64,000 bases of DNA from Hyphomicrobiales bacterium (GTDB lineage: Bacteria; Pseudomonadota; Alphaproteobacteria; Rhizobiales; Rhizobiaceae): assembly GCA_900472675.1 (NCBI GenBank), contig UCJA01000009.1, positions 1 to 64,000 on the forward strand, given 5' to 3'. Below the pieces are notes generated by a model, which did no database searches, had not been told where the DNA came from, and worked only from the letters and a program-made list of their open reading frames with translations. This document shows, piece by piece, positions 8,985 to 18,361 of the stretch (positions within the stretch are counted from its first letter, which is position 1; each line of letters begins with the position of its first letter). The translations under genes and the position numbers were made by a program.

Positions 8985-9563
8985 ATGACGAAGATTGTGA
9001 TCATACAGGGCCACCCGGACGCCGCCGAGCCGCATCTCTGCCATGCTCTCGCTGACGCCTATGCGAAAGGTGCGCAGGCTGCCGGTCATCACGTCGAGCG
9101 GATCGAGCTCGCCCGGCTTGGTGTGACATTCCTGAGCTCGCAGCACGAGCAGGAGCAGGGCAGCCCGAGCCCCGCAATTGCCGAGGCGCAGGCAAGGATT
9201 GCAGAGGCCGACCACCTGGTGCTGGTCTATCCGCTCTGGCTCGGCTGCATGCCGGCGCTGGTGAAGGCCTTCCTCGAACAGGTGGCGCGCCCGGGCTTTG
9301 CCTATGACAGCGCCAGGGGGCCGCTCCACCCCGGCCTTCTGCGCGGAAAGTCGGCGCGGGTGGTAATCACCATGGGCATGCCCGCCTGGTACTACCGGCT
9401 GGTCTATGGCAGCCACAGCCTGAAGGCGCTGCAGATCGGCATTCTGCATTTCGTCGGCATCAGGCCCGTTCGGGCATCTCTGGTGGGCATGGTTTCGGCC
9501 AAGGGATTTCCCGGCGCACGATGGCTGTCGCGCATGGAGGCGCTGGGCGCCAGGGCCCGCTAA
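8985..9563 (+). CDS. NAD(P)H-dependent oxidoreductase, flavodoxin-like (NQO/KefF type)
   Basis: This protein of about 192 residues has the flavodoxin-like fold of the NAD(P)H quinone oxidoreductase family. It starts with IVIIQGHPDAAEPHLCHALADAY, a typical FMN-binding opening, followed by LVLVYPLWLGCMPALVKAFLEQV near residue 75, the second FMN contact, then TMGMPAWYY. Such soluble enzymes use FMN or FAD to reduce quinones. ATG 8985 is preferred over ATG 8964 because family N-termini begin just before the first beta strand. The gene is divergent from the thioesterase gene and stands alone. Confidence 0.85.
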   Translation: MTKIVIIQGHPDAAEPHLCHALADAYAKGAQAAGHHVERIELARLGVTFLSSQHEQEQGSPSPAIAEAQARIAEADHLVLVYPLWLGCMPALVKAFLEQVARPGFAYDSARGPLHPGLLRGKSARVVITMGMPAWYYRLVYGSHSLKALQIGILHFVGIRPVRASLVGMVSAKGFPGARWLSRMEALGARAR

Positions 9564-9717
9564 CCCGGCCGAAGAACCCTTGAGCCTGTAGCATTTAAGC
9601 CCGCAGCCGGACCGGCAAATGGTCACGAAAGGGCCTTGATCCCTCAAGGCTTCGTTTACCAGAGCTCGCTAAAACATATGCTTGTGTCCTTTTGGCACCA
9701 GAAGAATGGCAACTGGT

Positions 9718-11151
9718 ATGGCGTATGTGCTCTCTTCCCAGCGGGCTGTGGCTCTGCTGATGATCTCGACGATGCTGGCGGCCTGCTCGTCTGCAGACCT
9801 CGTGCCGCCGGCTGGTATCGACGGCGGCACACGCGTCGGTGCGATCCGCTCCGGTCGGAGCCTTCCGCCCCAGGGCGTCTATCCGCAGGGCGAGGTGCCG
9901 ATGCAGCAGGCGAATGCTGCCGGCTACGGCTACCAGAGACCGGATCAGGCCACGAGCGACCCCTATGCGGGCCTCGCCGGCAGGGGCGAACCCGAACACT
10001 ACCTGCGCGCCCCCGACCAGCAGATGCCGCCGGCGGTTGTCGCGCCACAGGCACAAGCTCCGCAGCGCATGGCGCCGGCCCAGCCCGCCGGTCGCCTGCC
10101 GATGATCGACAGCGACGAAGCCATCAACCAGACGACCGCACGCTCCGCCTCCAATGCCCGCGCCGCAGCTGTTCCCGAAGAAGGCGTCAACATGGACTCC
10201 GAGTTCGGTTTCGCGCCGGACGAAAGCGGCGTCACCGGCCTTGCCGAGGAGGAGGCGGACAACATGGCAGAGGGCGTCGGCAGCCAGCCCGTCGTCGACG
10301 GCATCGGCACGGACAGTCCCCGCGCGTTGAACAGCCGCCGCCAGCCCGTGTCCGAGGACCGGGTCGTGGTGCCGCCGAAGCGCCAATCGACCGGCATGCG
10401 GGGCGACCTCTCCAACGGCAACAGCTCGGGCTGGAATACCGCAGGCCCCGGCGCGCAGGCACGGTCTCCCGCAGCCGGCACCCGCCAGGTCGCCATGCTG
10501 CGGCCGAACAACCCGGTCGAAGACGATGCCGGTCCGGATCTCGACAACGCACCCATGCGGGCGCCGAACCAGTCATTCATGCCGACCGTCATGCCGCAGT
10601 CGGAGGCAAGCTGCCGCGCCGAGCTGCGTCGCATGGGCGTCGAGTACCAGGACCGGCCGCGCATCTCCAGCGGCCCGAGCTGCGGCATCGACTACCCGGT
10701 CAAGCTATCCGGCCTGTCGGGCAATATCGATGTGCGCCCGGCCGTGACCCTGAACTGCCAGACCACGCTCGCCTTCGCCAAATGGGTGAAGGGCGAACTC
10801 GCACCCTCGGCCCGCTACCGCTACCTGACCGGCGTTAAGACGATCGTGCCTATGGGCGGCTACTCCTGCCGCCGGATGAACAACAGCCGCCAGCGCTACA
10901 ATCCCATGTCCGAACATTCGCGCGGCAATGCCATCGACATTGGCGCCGTGGTCCTGAAGAATGGCCACGAGATCGACGTGCGCAAGAAGGGCCTGTTCTC
11001 CTTCCGCGAGGGCGGTCTGCTCAAGGCAGTGCGCAGCGACAGCTGCAAATACTTCTCGACGGTGCTCGGCCCGGGCAGCAATGCCGAACACTGGAACCAC
11101 TTCCACTTCGACCTTCGCTCGCGCAAAGGCAGCCGCCGCTACTGCAGTTGA
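9718..11151 (+). CDS. Extensin-like C-terminal domain lipoprotein
   Basis: This is a lipoprotein of about 477 residues. The N-terminus MAYVLSSQRAVALLMISTMLAACSS has a hydrophobic core and an LAAC lipobox, predicting lipidation and an envelope location. Residues about 30-290 are a long, low-complexity, Pro/Gln/Ala-rich linker. The last about 180 residues match the extensin-like C-terminal family: a Cys-containing start (SCRAELRRMGVEY), EHSRGNAIDIG and AEHWNHFHFD. The H...D and HxH arrangement is that of LAS/M15-type zinc peptidases, so a peptidoglycan-related hydrolase role is plausible but unproven. ATG codons at 9706 and 9718 both precede the signal; 9718 gives the more typical n-region. Confidence 0.88.
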   Translation: MAYVLSSQRAVALLMISTMLAACSSADLVPPAGIDGGTRVGAIRSGRSLPPQGVYPQGEVPMQQANAAGYGYQRPDQATSDPYAGLAGRGEPEHYLRAPDQQMPPAVVAPQAQAPQRMAPAQPAGRLPMIDSDEAINQTTARSASNARAAAVPEEGVNMDSEFGFAPDESGVTGLAEEEADNMAEGVGSQPVVDGIGTDSPRALNSRRQPVSEDRVVVPPKRQSTGMRGDLSNGNSSGWNTAGPGAQARSPAAGTRQVAMLRPNNPVEDDAGPDLDNAPMRAPNQSFMPTVMPQSEASCRAELRRMGVEYQDRPRISSGPSCGIDYPVKLSGLSGNIDVRPAVTLNCQTTLAFAKWVKGELAPSARYRYLTGVKTIVPMGGYSCRRMNNSRQRYNPMSEHSRGNAIDIGAVVLKNGHEIDVRKKGLFSFREGGLLKAVRSDSCKYFSTVLGPGSNAEHWNHFHFDLRSRKGSRRYCS

Positions 11152-11170
11152 CCGGCGGATGGAGTGCGGA

Positions 11171-11198
11171 CAAAAAAAATGCCGGCCAGAGGCCGGCA
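11171..11198 (-). terminator. Rho-independent terminator, minus strand
   Basis: The stem gccggcc/ggccggc (11181-11187 and 11191-11197), extended by an outer A-U pair, with a three-base loop, is followed on the minus strand by eight U (the run of a at 11172-11179). It points toward the 3' end of the extensin gene, so it could also stop antisense transcription into that gene. Confidence 0.75.
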
Positions 11199-11330
11199 AA
11201 AGGGAGAAGGCTATAAAAAACCTCCTCCTAAAGGGTTGCTGTCGCCGGAGCGACCTATCGATGCGGCAAGCGGAAAACTGCTAGGTCGAATATGGGGGAC
11301 AACCGGTCGCCTTGAGGAGGTCAGCGGCGC
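11171..11330 (-). ncRNA. Candidate structured small RNA on the minus strand
   Basis: Read on the minus strand, the region folds into nested stems: acctcctc (complement of 11314-11321) pairs with gaggaggt (complement of 11220-11227), and inside it cgaccta and taggtcg (11282-11288 with 11251-11257) pair. An intrinsic terminator with eight U follows at 11171-11198. No protein-coding gene on the minus strand explains that terminator. I do not recognise the RNA family, and the 5' end and promoter are not resolved. Much of the rest of the gap (to 11522) shows only a possible plus-strand minus-10 box (ctatat, about 11474) for the ABC operon. Confidence 0.45.
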
Positions 11331-11522
11331 GCGGAGACCGGGTCTTGCCTGGCCGCACAATGGCCGATGAAGATCACCGCAGCATGACAGGCCGGAGCGC
11401 GCCGATCTCGATTAGACCGTAAATCCGAACGCAATATTCTTCTTCCGAGGCATGGCTGCGGACGTAGCTTGGACTATATCTGGGGCTGCCTGCGCAAATC
11501 GGTCCTCCAGAAGAAGATTTCC

Positions 11523-12445
<923 letters not shown>

Positions 12446-12449
<4 letters not shown>

Positions 12450-13207
12450 ACGTCGAAGCGGTCAAGTCGATCTATATGTTCGAAATGGCGCGCATGCGCC
12501 GCACCATCCTCCAAAGCGTCATTTCGCCGGTAATCACCACCTCGCTCTATTTCATCGTCTTCGGCACGGCGATCGGATCGCGCATCCAGACAGTGGAGGG
12601 GGTTTCCTACGGCGCCTTCATCACGCCCGGCCTGATCATGCTGACGCTGCTCACCCAGTGCATCGGCAATGGTTCGATCGGCATCTACTTCCCGAAATTC
12701 ACCGGCACGATCTACGAGATCCTCTCGGCGCCCGTCTCCATGACGGAGATCCTGCTGGGCTATGTGGGCGCCGCCGCGACCAAAGGGCTGCTGATCGGCC
12801 TGATCATCCTGGCGACTGCCTCCTTCTTCGTCGATGTGCGCATCGCCCACCCGTTCATGATGGCCGTCTTCCTGGTGCTGACGGCGGTGACCTTCAGCCT
12901 GTTCGGCTTCATCATCGGCGTCTGGGCCCGCAATTTCGAACAGCTGAACATCGTGCCCATGCTGGTCGTACCGCCGCTGACCTTCCTCGGCGGCAGCTTC
13001 TACTCGATCAACATGCTGCCGCCCTTCTGGCAGACGGTCAGCCACTTCAACCCGGTGCTCTATCTCGTCAGCGGCTTCCGCTGGAGCTTTTACGAGATCG
13101 CCGACGTGAACCCGGTGGTGAGCCTCGGCATGATCGGCCTTTTCCTGCTGATCTGCCTGTCGGTGATCGGCTGGATATTCAAGACCGGCTACCGGCTGCG
13201 CAGCTGA
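12446..13207 (+). CDS. ABC-2 type transporter permease (NodJ-like)
   Basis: This 253-residue inner-membrane protein has about six hydrophobic segments and the ABC-2 permease pattern, including [15 protein letters not shown] near residue 53, [16 protein letters not shown] near 91, and the late loop [20 protein letters not shown] near 177 that is characteristic of NodJ/DrrB-type permeases. The gene overlaps the upstream ATPase gene by four bases, so it is the membrane half of the same exporter. The similarity to NodJ is at family level only; no nod genes are nearby. Confidence 0.92.
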
Positions 13208-13226
13208 GGCGCAGCCGGCCACAGGC

Positions 13227-14450
13227 TCAGCCTTCGCTGAGCTGCATCTGGCGACCGCCGCGGGCCAGCATCACCGATGCTCCAAGCGCTGCCCCGACGC
13301 CGAGGAAGGTGATCACGCCGAGCGGCCCCTGCAGGTCGATCAGCAAGCCACCCAGCACCGCTCCGCTGGAGATGGCGATCTGGAAGGTGGTGAGCAGCAT
13401 GGCGCCGGCACTTTCCGCCTCGTCGGGTGCAGCCCGGGTGATGTAGCTCTGGATGCTGACGGGGAAGGCACCGAAGGCAAATCCCCAGAGCGTCACGGCA
13501 ACGGCCGACGCGGTGGGGGATACGCCCAGAACGGCAAGGATCACCGCCGAGGTGGCGATCAGCCCGGCCGCAAAGGCGGTGCCGAGTGTCGCGCTGCGGC
13601 TGGCGATCATGCCGCCGACGATATTGCCGAGGAAGCCGCCAACGCCATAGGCCAGCAGCACCAGCGAGATCATGTCCACGCCGAGATGCGGAATGCCTTC
13701 GAGATAGGGCCGGATATAGGTGAAGCCGGCAAAATGCCCCGAGACCACCAGCAGGATAGCAAACAGGCCGATGCGGATTTTCGGGCGCCGCAGCACGGCA
13801 AGCATGGTGCCGATGCCGGCATGGCCGGACGGCGGAAGTGACGGAACCGTGAGAATCTGGGCGATCAGTGCGATCACGCCGACGATGCCGGACAGAACGA
13901 AGGCTGCGCGCCAGCCGAGCGTAGACCCGATATAGGCGCCGAGCGGTGCGGCGGTCACGGTCGCAAGCGATACGCCGGTAAAGATGATCGCCATGGCACG
14001 GGCCAGATGCTCCATTGGCACGAGACGGATGGCGAGTGCGCCTGCCATCGCCCAGAACCCGCCGAGCCCGACGCCGAGAAGCACGCGCGACACCAGAAGC
14101 AGCGGAAACCCGTTGGCGAGCGCCGCAAGCGCGCTGGCAAAGATGAGGAGGAAGGTCAGGCCGTAAAGCGTCCAGCGACGGTCGAGGCTGCGGGTGCCGA
14201 TAACGATCGCGGGTCCGGCAATGGCGGCGACCACGGCGGTGACGGTGACCGTCTGCCCGGCAGTACCCGAGGTGATGCCGAGATCGGCGGAAATGGGAGT
14301 GAGCAGGCTTGCGGGGAGGAATTCGGCCGTGACAAGCCCGAACACGCCGAGCGTCAGCGCAACGACGGCGTCCCACCGGGCGCGGCCCTGATGGCCAGGC
14401 GCGGTCGGCGTGACGCTGTGGTCGGCCTCATCGAGGATGGTGTCTGTCAT
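13227..14450 (-). CDS. MFS transporter, drug or arabinose efflux type
   Basis: This 407-residue major facilitator protein has twelve predicted membrane helices. It shows the N-terminal motif region around LTPISADLGITSGTAGQTVTV and the cytoplasmic loop GTRSLDRRWTL that corresponds to motif A of DHA1-type proton-coupled exporters. Its closest look is to AraJ/YdhP-like efflux pumps. ATG 14450 (MTDTILD) is chosen; the frame is open further upstream but that part is not hydrophobic or family-like. The gene is divergent from an AraC-type regulator 104 bases away, which is probably its regulator. It converges with the ABC permease gene. Confidence 0.9.
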   Translation of the reverse strand: MTDTILDEADHSVTPTAPGHQGRARWDAVVALTLGVFGLVTAEFLPASLLTPISADLGITSGTAGQTVTVTAVVAAIAGPAIVIGTRSLDRRWTLYGLTFLLIFASALAALANGFPLLLVSRVLLGVGLGGFWAMAGALAIRLVPMEHLARAMAIIFTGVSLATVTAAPLGAYIGSTLGWRAAFVLSGIVGVIALIAQILTVPSLPPSGHAGIGTMLAVLRRPKIRIGLFAILLVVSGHFAGFTYIRPYLEGIPHLGVDMISLVLLAYGVGGFLGNIVGGMIASRSATLGTAFAAGLIATSAVILAVLGVSPTASAVAVTLWGFAFGAFPVSIQSYITRAAPDEAESAGAMLLTTFQIAISSGAVLGGLLIDLQGPLGVITFLGVGAALGASVMLARGGRQMQLSEG

Positions 14451-14554
14451 GATGGTAGTCCTGTCTTGGGAGGCGAGGCGAGAGCCGGGTCGTAACCATT
14501 GGAAGCCCCGGTGTAGGCGTGACAGCATGTCGTTTCCATGCTAGTTAATCCGTC

Positions 14555-15532
14555 ATGCTTGATCATTCGTCCAAAATATCACCCACGTCCGTGGCAGATC
14601 CGCTGACCGAGATGCTCCGCGGCCTCCGCCTCGATGGCGTCGAATATGGACGCTGCCGGCTGGCGGAGCCCTGGGGGACACTGTTTCCGGCGCAGGATGC
14701 CGCCCGCTTCCACTTCATCTCGTCAGGCTCTGCTGCCCTAAAGACCCCGTCGGGAGAATGGTTGCAGCTGCGGGCCGGAGACGCGGCACTCCTGCCGCGC
14801 GGCGACGCCCATGTGCTGGCCAGTGCCCCTGACGTCGATCCCTTGCCGTTTGGCCGCTATGGACGCAAGCAGGTCTGTGATGGCGTGTTCGATGTCGAGA
14901 CGGCGAATGCCCGTGGCGGTACGCTGGCGTTCACGGCCAGCATGCGCTTCAACATCGATAAGCTGCATCCGCTTTTGCAGCTGATGCCAGACACCATGCT
15001 GACCAGCGATCTGGCCCAGAACGAGCCGGCCATTCCGCATCTTCTGGAAGCCATGGCCCGCGAGGTGGACATGGATCGGGTCGGCGCCGGCGGCATTCTG
15101 GCGCGACTGGCCGACGTGCTGATGGCGACCATGATCCGCGCTTGGGTGGAGCATGGCTGCGTCGAGACGTCCGGCTGGATCGCCGCGGTGCGCAGCCCGG
15201 ATGTGGGCCGCGTGCTGGCCGCCATCCACCTGGAGCCGGATCGGGACTGGACCGTGGCGGAACTCGCAAGGCTGATGGGCGCCTCGCGCTCCGGCTTTGC
15301 CGAACGGTTTGCGCGGGTGGTGGGCGAAACGCCGGCCCGCTACGTGGCCAAGGTGCGCATGCACCAGGCAAGGCTCTGGCTGAAGGACGGCATGCGCGTC
15401 GCAACCGCCGCCGAGCGCCTGGGTTATGACGCCGAGGCCTCGTTCAGCCGCGCCTTCAAGCGCATCATCGGCGCACCGCCGAGCGCGTTTCGGAACAGGG
15501 ACCCCGCACCCACGATGCTGGCGGCGGAGTAA
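14555..15532 (+). CDS. AraC family transcriptional regulator with cupin sensor domain
   Basis: This is a 325-residue regulator. Residues about 15-200 form the AraC-binding-like cupin domain (FHFISSGSAAL, LRAGDAALLPRGDAHVL). Residues about 225-320 hold two helix-turn-helix motifs: DWTVAELARLMGASRSGFAERF, and VATAAERLGYDAEASFSRAFK followed by the GAPPSAFR family end. Such proteins bind a small molecule and activate or repress a neighbouring promoter. It is divergent from the MFS exporter gene, so inducible control of that exporter is the simplest reading. No operator could be assigned with confidence. Confidence 0.92.
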   Translation: MLDHSSKISPTSVADPLTEMLRGLRLDGVEYGRCRLAEPWGTLFPAQDAARFHFISSGSAALKTPSGEWLQLRAGDAALLPRGDAHVLASAPDVDPLPFGRYGRKQVCDGVFDVETANARGGTLAFTASMRFNIDKLHPLLQLMPDTMLTSDLAQNEPAIPHLLEAMAREVDMDRVGAGGILARLADVLMATMIRAWVEHGCVETSGWIAAVRSPDVGRVLAAIHLEPDRDWTVAELARLMGASRSGFAERFARVVGETPARYVAKVRMHQARLWLKDGMRVATAAERLGYDAEASFSRAFKRIIGAPPSAFRNRDPAPTMLAAE

Positions 15533-15587
15533 ATCGGTCGCGTATCGTTCAGGTCACTTAAGGTGGAGCCCGAGAGTGCGAGGTCTA

Positions 15588-16508
15588 TCAAGGCGTCCCA
15601 CTCTCCAGGACTGGCATGCGTCCATGGACGAATTCAACGATCGACGCCCGCAGCTCGGCGATCGGCGCTGGTTGGGTGCCGGTCGAGACCAGAACAATGG
15701 GCTCGATCGCGTGGGGATCGCTGATCCGGACGCGGGCAACCTGTCTGCCGTCATAGGTCATTGAACCCGGAGGGTTCGTATAGCTTATCCCAAGGCCTGC
15801 GCCGTTCGCAGACAGACTGCGGAGCAATTCGATCGATGCTGCCCTGTGTTTGACGACGGGGTTCAGACCAATCGTCTGGAACAGACCAAGGATGTGGCGG
15901 ATAGACAGGCCTTGGTCCGACAGGATCAGCGGGCGATCGGCGATGTCCGCAAGGGCGATTGTGCTTCGCCTCGCGAGCTCGCTTTCCGGATTGGTCCATA
16001 TCCACGGTGCCACCCGGAACAACACGTCTCGATTGAAGCTGGCATCAAGGCCAAGGTCGTAGGTCAGTCCGATATCGATCTGCCCTGACAAAAGCGCGGT
16101 GGTGAGCGCCTCGAACGAAACCGCAAGGGCGCGGACTTCGGTCTCCGGATAGGCCGCCGTCAACATCACAAGAATTGGCGCCAGCCAGGCCGGCGCCAGT
16201 TCTTCAAGAACACCGATCGTCACGCGAGCTTGGCGGCGCTTGGACAGGGCACCCGGCTTCTCCAGTTGTTCCGCGTCCTTGAGAAGGGCTGCCGCATCCT
16301 CAAGGAACATCCGTCCAAACGCGGTCGGGGTGATGGACACCCCCTTGCGGCGAATGAACAACGACGCCCCGATGCGGGTCTCCACCTGGGTTATCGCCAC
16401 GGAAAGCGCCGGCTGGGATACGCGCAGCTGGATGGCGGCAGCAGACAGACTTCCGGCCCTGCCGACGGCCAGGATGTACTCGAGCTGGCGGAGCGAGACA
16501 TACAACAT
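15588..16508 (-). CDS. LysR family transcriptional regulator
   Basis: This is a 306-residue LysR-type regulator. The winged helix-turn-helix is at residues 1-60, with LRQLEYILAVGRAGSLSAAA, RVSQPALSVAITQVE and GASLFIRRKGVSITPTAFG, followed by the linker helix and a periplasmic-binding-protein-like effector domain. ATG 16508 (MLYVSLRQ) fits family length; an upstream in-frame start at 16529 is weaker. It is divergent from a phytanoyl-CoA dioxygenase-family gene starting 90 bases away, which is the likely target. The intervening AT-rich sequence (16509-16560) is a plausible operator region, but no clean T-N11-A site stands out. Confidence 0.92.
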   Translation of the reverse strand: MLYVSLRQLEYILAVGRAGSLSAAAIQLRVSQPALSVAITQVETRIGASLFIRRKGVSITPTAFGRMFLEDAAALLKDAEQLEKPGALSKRRQARVTIGVLEELAPAWLAPILVMLTAAYPETEVRALAVSFEALTTALLSGQIDIGLTYDLGLDASFNRDVLFRVAPWIWTNPESELARRSTIALADIADRPLILSDQGLSIRHILGLFQTIGLNPVVKHRAASIELLRSLSANGAGLGISYTNPPGSMTYDGRQVARVRISDPHAIEPIVLVSTGTQPAPIAELRASIVEFVHGRMPVLESGTP

Positions 16509-16597
16509 GAGATTATAACACTCTTCCAAAGATATTATTAGAGATTAACTCAGAGATACGCCACCCTGCAACTGCAAGCGCGGAGACGGGGAACGGA

Positions 16598-17413
16598 ATG
16601 ACACATCACCTGATCACGGAAGACCACATCGCGACGTTTCAGAACGAGGGCGTTGTGCTGATAAAGGGCCTGTTCAAGGAGCACGTTGAGACCCTTAGAC
16701 GGGGGATCGAAGTCAACATGACTCAACCGGGTCCTTACGCTTCGGAGAACCTCAAAGCGGGCGATCGTGGGCGGTTCTTCGACGACTATTGCAACTGGCA
16801 GCGGATCGATGAGTTCAAACAGGTTACCTGCCACTCCGCGGCAGCCGAGGTCGCGGCTGACCTCATGTCGTCGGACACGGTGCAACTCTTTCACGACCAC
16901 GTGCTGGTGAAGGAGCCGGGCACGTCAAAACCGACACCCTGGCACCAGGACGGTCCCTATTATTTCGTCGAAGGCAAACAAACGATCAGCTTCTGGTCGC
17001 CCCTCGATCATGTGCGTGAAGCATCGTTGCGGTGTGTGGCGGGTTCCCACCTCTGGGACAAGCCGGTCCTGCCGACACGTTGGCTGTCGGAGCAGAACTT
17101 TTATCCAGACACCGATGTCTACATGCCTGTCCCGGACCCGGATGCGGAAGGTATGCCCGTTCGCGAATGGGAAATGGAGCCTGGCGACGCAGTCGCCTTC
17201 AACTACTACGTCTTGCATGGTGCACGCGGCAATGAGAGCGCGACACGGCGCCGTGCATTCTCGCTGCGGCTGACGGGTGACGACGCCAGGTATGTCGAGC
17301 GCCCCGGCCGCACCTCTCCGCCATTTCCAGGTCACGGCATGAAGACGGGCGATCGGCTGAGGGAAGACTGGTTCCCGGTCATATGGCGCCGCCCTGGCGG
17401 ACACCTGAAATGA
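16598..17413 (+). CDS. Phytanoyl-CoA dioxygenase (PhyH) family protein
   Basis: This 271-residue Fe(II)/2-oxoglutarate-dependent oxygenase has a double-stranded beta-helix fold. The iron ligands appear as HQD in TPWHQDGPYY near residue 115 and a distal histidine in YYVLHGARGN near 206; the arginine-rich RRRAFSLRL downstream would bind 2-oxoglutarate. Family members hydroxylate very different substrates, so the reaction cannot be named. The gene is divergent from a LysR regulator and has no co-directional partner, pointing to a single-gene regulated function. It begins with ATG 16598. Confidence 0.88.
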   Translation: MTHHLITEDHIATFQNEGVVLIKGLFKEHVETLRRGIEVNMTQPGPYASENLKAGDRGRFFDDYCNWQRIDEFKQVTCHSAAAEVAADLMSSDTVQLFHDHVLVKEPGTSKPTPWHQDGPYYFVEGKQTISFWSPLDHVREASLRCVAGSHLWDKPVLPTRWLSEQNFYPDTDVYMPVPDPDAEGMPVREWEMEPGDAVAFNYYVLHGARGNESATRRRAFSLRLTGDDARYVERPGRTSPPFPGHGMKTGDRLREDWFPVIWRRPGGHLK

Positions 17414-17419
17414 GCAACC

Positions 17420-18124
17420 TTAATCCCGCAGCCTGAGCTCGTCCGTGCGCATCTGCAGATAGTCGAGCGTCGACAGGAAGGTCATGCCGAGCAGGCTTTC
17501 GTCGAGCTTGCCCTCCTCGGTCACCAGTGCCCGCACATCGCGCCGCACGATCGGCCCGATCGCCATTTCGTCCAGCCGAACGGGTGCTGCCATGGCGGCG
17601 CCATTCGCCGTCATTACGCTGACGGTGTAGTTGAGCGACGTGGGCTCGAGGCCGATCGCACGCGCGTCTTCATAGGACAAAACGACGCTGCTGGCGCCCG
17701 TATCCACCAGCATGGGCAGGACTTTGCCGCCCACCGAAACATTGGTCTGGAAGTGTCCGCCGCGGGTCTTGTGGATGATCACCTCGTTGCTGCCGTCACT
17801 GGTCGTCACCACCACGGCGGTGCCGGGCAGGAGACCTGCGGTCATCCGGGCGCCGAAGCCGCGGGCGTCATCGCGGTAGAGATAGGCGGCAACCAGGGCA
17901 AGGATGATGACCAGCCAGATCGCGATCTGCCGGACCACCTGTCCGAGTGCTCCGCGCCGCCCCTGCATGATGCCTGCACCCAGAAGGCCCGCAATCGGAA
18001 TGAGGTAGATGAGGCGGCCGAAATCTTCGTTCTCCATGCCGAACGTGCGGCCGCTGCCGTGGTTGAAAATCAGGAGGGCCAGCCCAAGCCCCAGGCAGAG
18101 GAAGATAAGCGTCAGAGGCTTCAT
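17420..18124 (-). CDS. Retropepsin-like aspartic protease, TIGR02281 type, membrane-anchored
   Basis: This is a 234-residue protein. The first about 90 residues contain three hydrophobic segments (LTLIFLCLGLGLALLIF, LIYLIPIAGLLGAGIM and IAIWLVIILALVAAYLY). The C-terminal part is a clan AA aspartic protease domain with the active-site motif LVDTGASSVVLS near residue 143 and a second conserved segment LLGMTFLSTLDYLQ near 215. A single D-T-G motif implies that a dimer forms the active site, as in retropepsins. The domain probably faces the periplasm. It overlaps the upstream DUF1289 gene by four bases. Its substrate is unknown. Confidence 0.88.
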   Translation of the reverse strand: MKPLTLIFLCLGLGLALLIFNHGSGRTFGMENEDFGRLIYLIPIAGLLGAGIMQGRRGALGQVVRQIAIWLVIILALVAAYLYRDDARGFGARMTAGLLPGTAVVVTTSDGSNEVIIHKTRGGHFQTNVSVGGKVLPMLVDTGASSVVLSYEDARAIGLEPTSLNYTVSVMTANGAAMAAPVRLDEMAIGPIVRRDVRALVTEEGKLDESLLGMTFLSTLDYLQMRTDELRLRD

Positions 18125-18342
18125 GCGCGGTCCCGCTCCCGCGCCATCTGGCGGCGGCGGGTTTCCCGGCGCGGCTTGCGCTCGACGGTCTCCAGCCGGG
18201 CCGGCAGAGCGTCCATGACAGTGCTTCGCTCCAGGTCGGTGAAGTCAATCCAGCCGGCGATCTCGTCGCGGGTGCGCCCGCATCCGAAACAAAAGCCGGT
18301 CGTGAGGTCGATGGAGCAGACGAGAGTGCAGGGCGAGATCAT
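18121..18342 (-). CDS. DUF1289 domain-containing protein
   Basis: This is a 73-residue cysteine-motif protein: SPCTLVCSIDLTTGFCFGCG gives the family pattern C-x3-C, then C-x2-C, followed by RTRDEIAGW, and it ends in an Arg/Lys-rich tail. The clustered cysteines suggest binding of zinc or an iron-sulfur centre; the function of the family is unknown. ATG 18342 is chosen because the conserved motif begins directly after it. It overlaps the protease gene by four bases and lies 19 bases downstream of cobS on the same strand, so all three may be cotranscribed. Confidence 0.85.
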   Translation of the reverse strand: MISPCTLVCSIDLTTGFCFGCGRTRDEIAGWIDFTDLERSTVMDALPARLETVERKPRRETRRRQMARERDRA

Positions 18343-18361
18343 GCTTCTGAATATCGTGGTC

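Noticed and set aside
8757-9647. Upstream extension of the thioesterase frame
   Set aside because: The frame stays open through the tandem repeat and into the opposite gene, but the thioesterase family begins at 8756.
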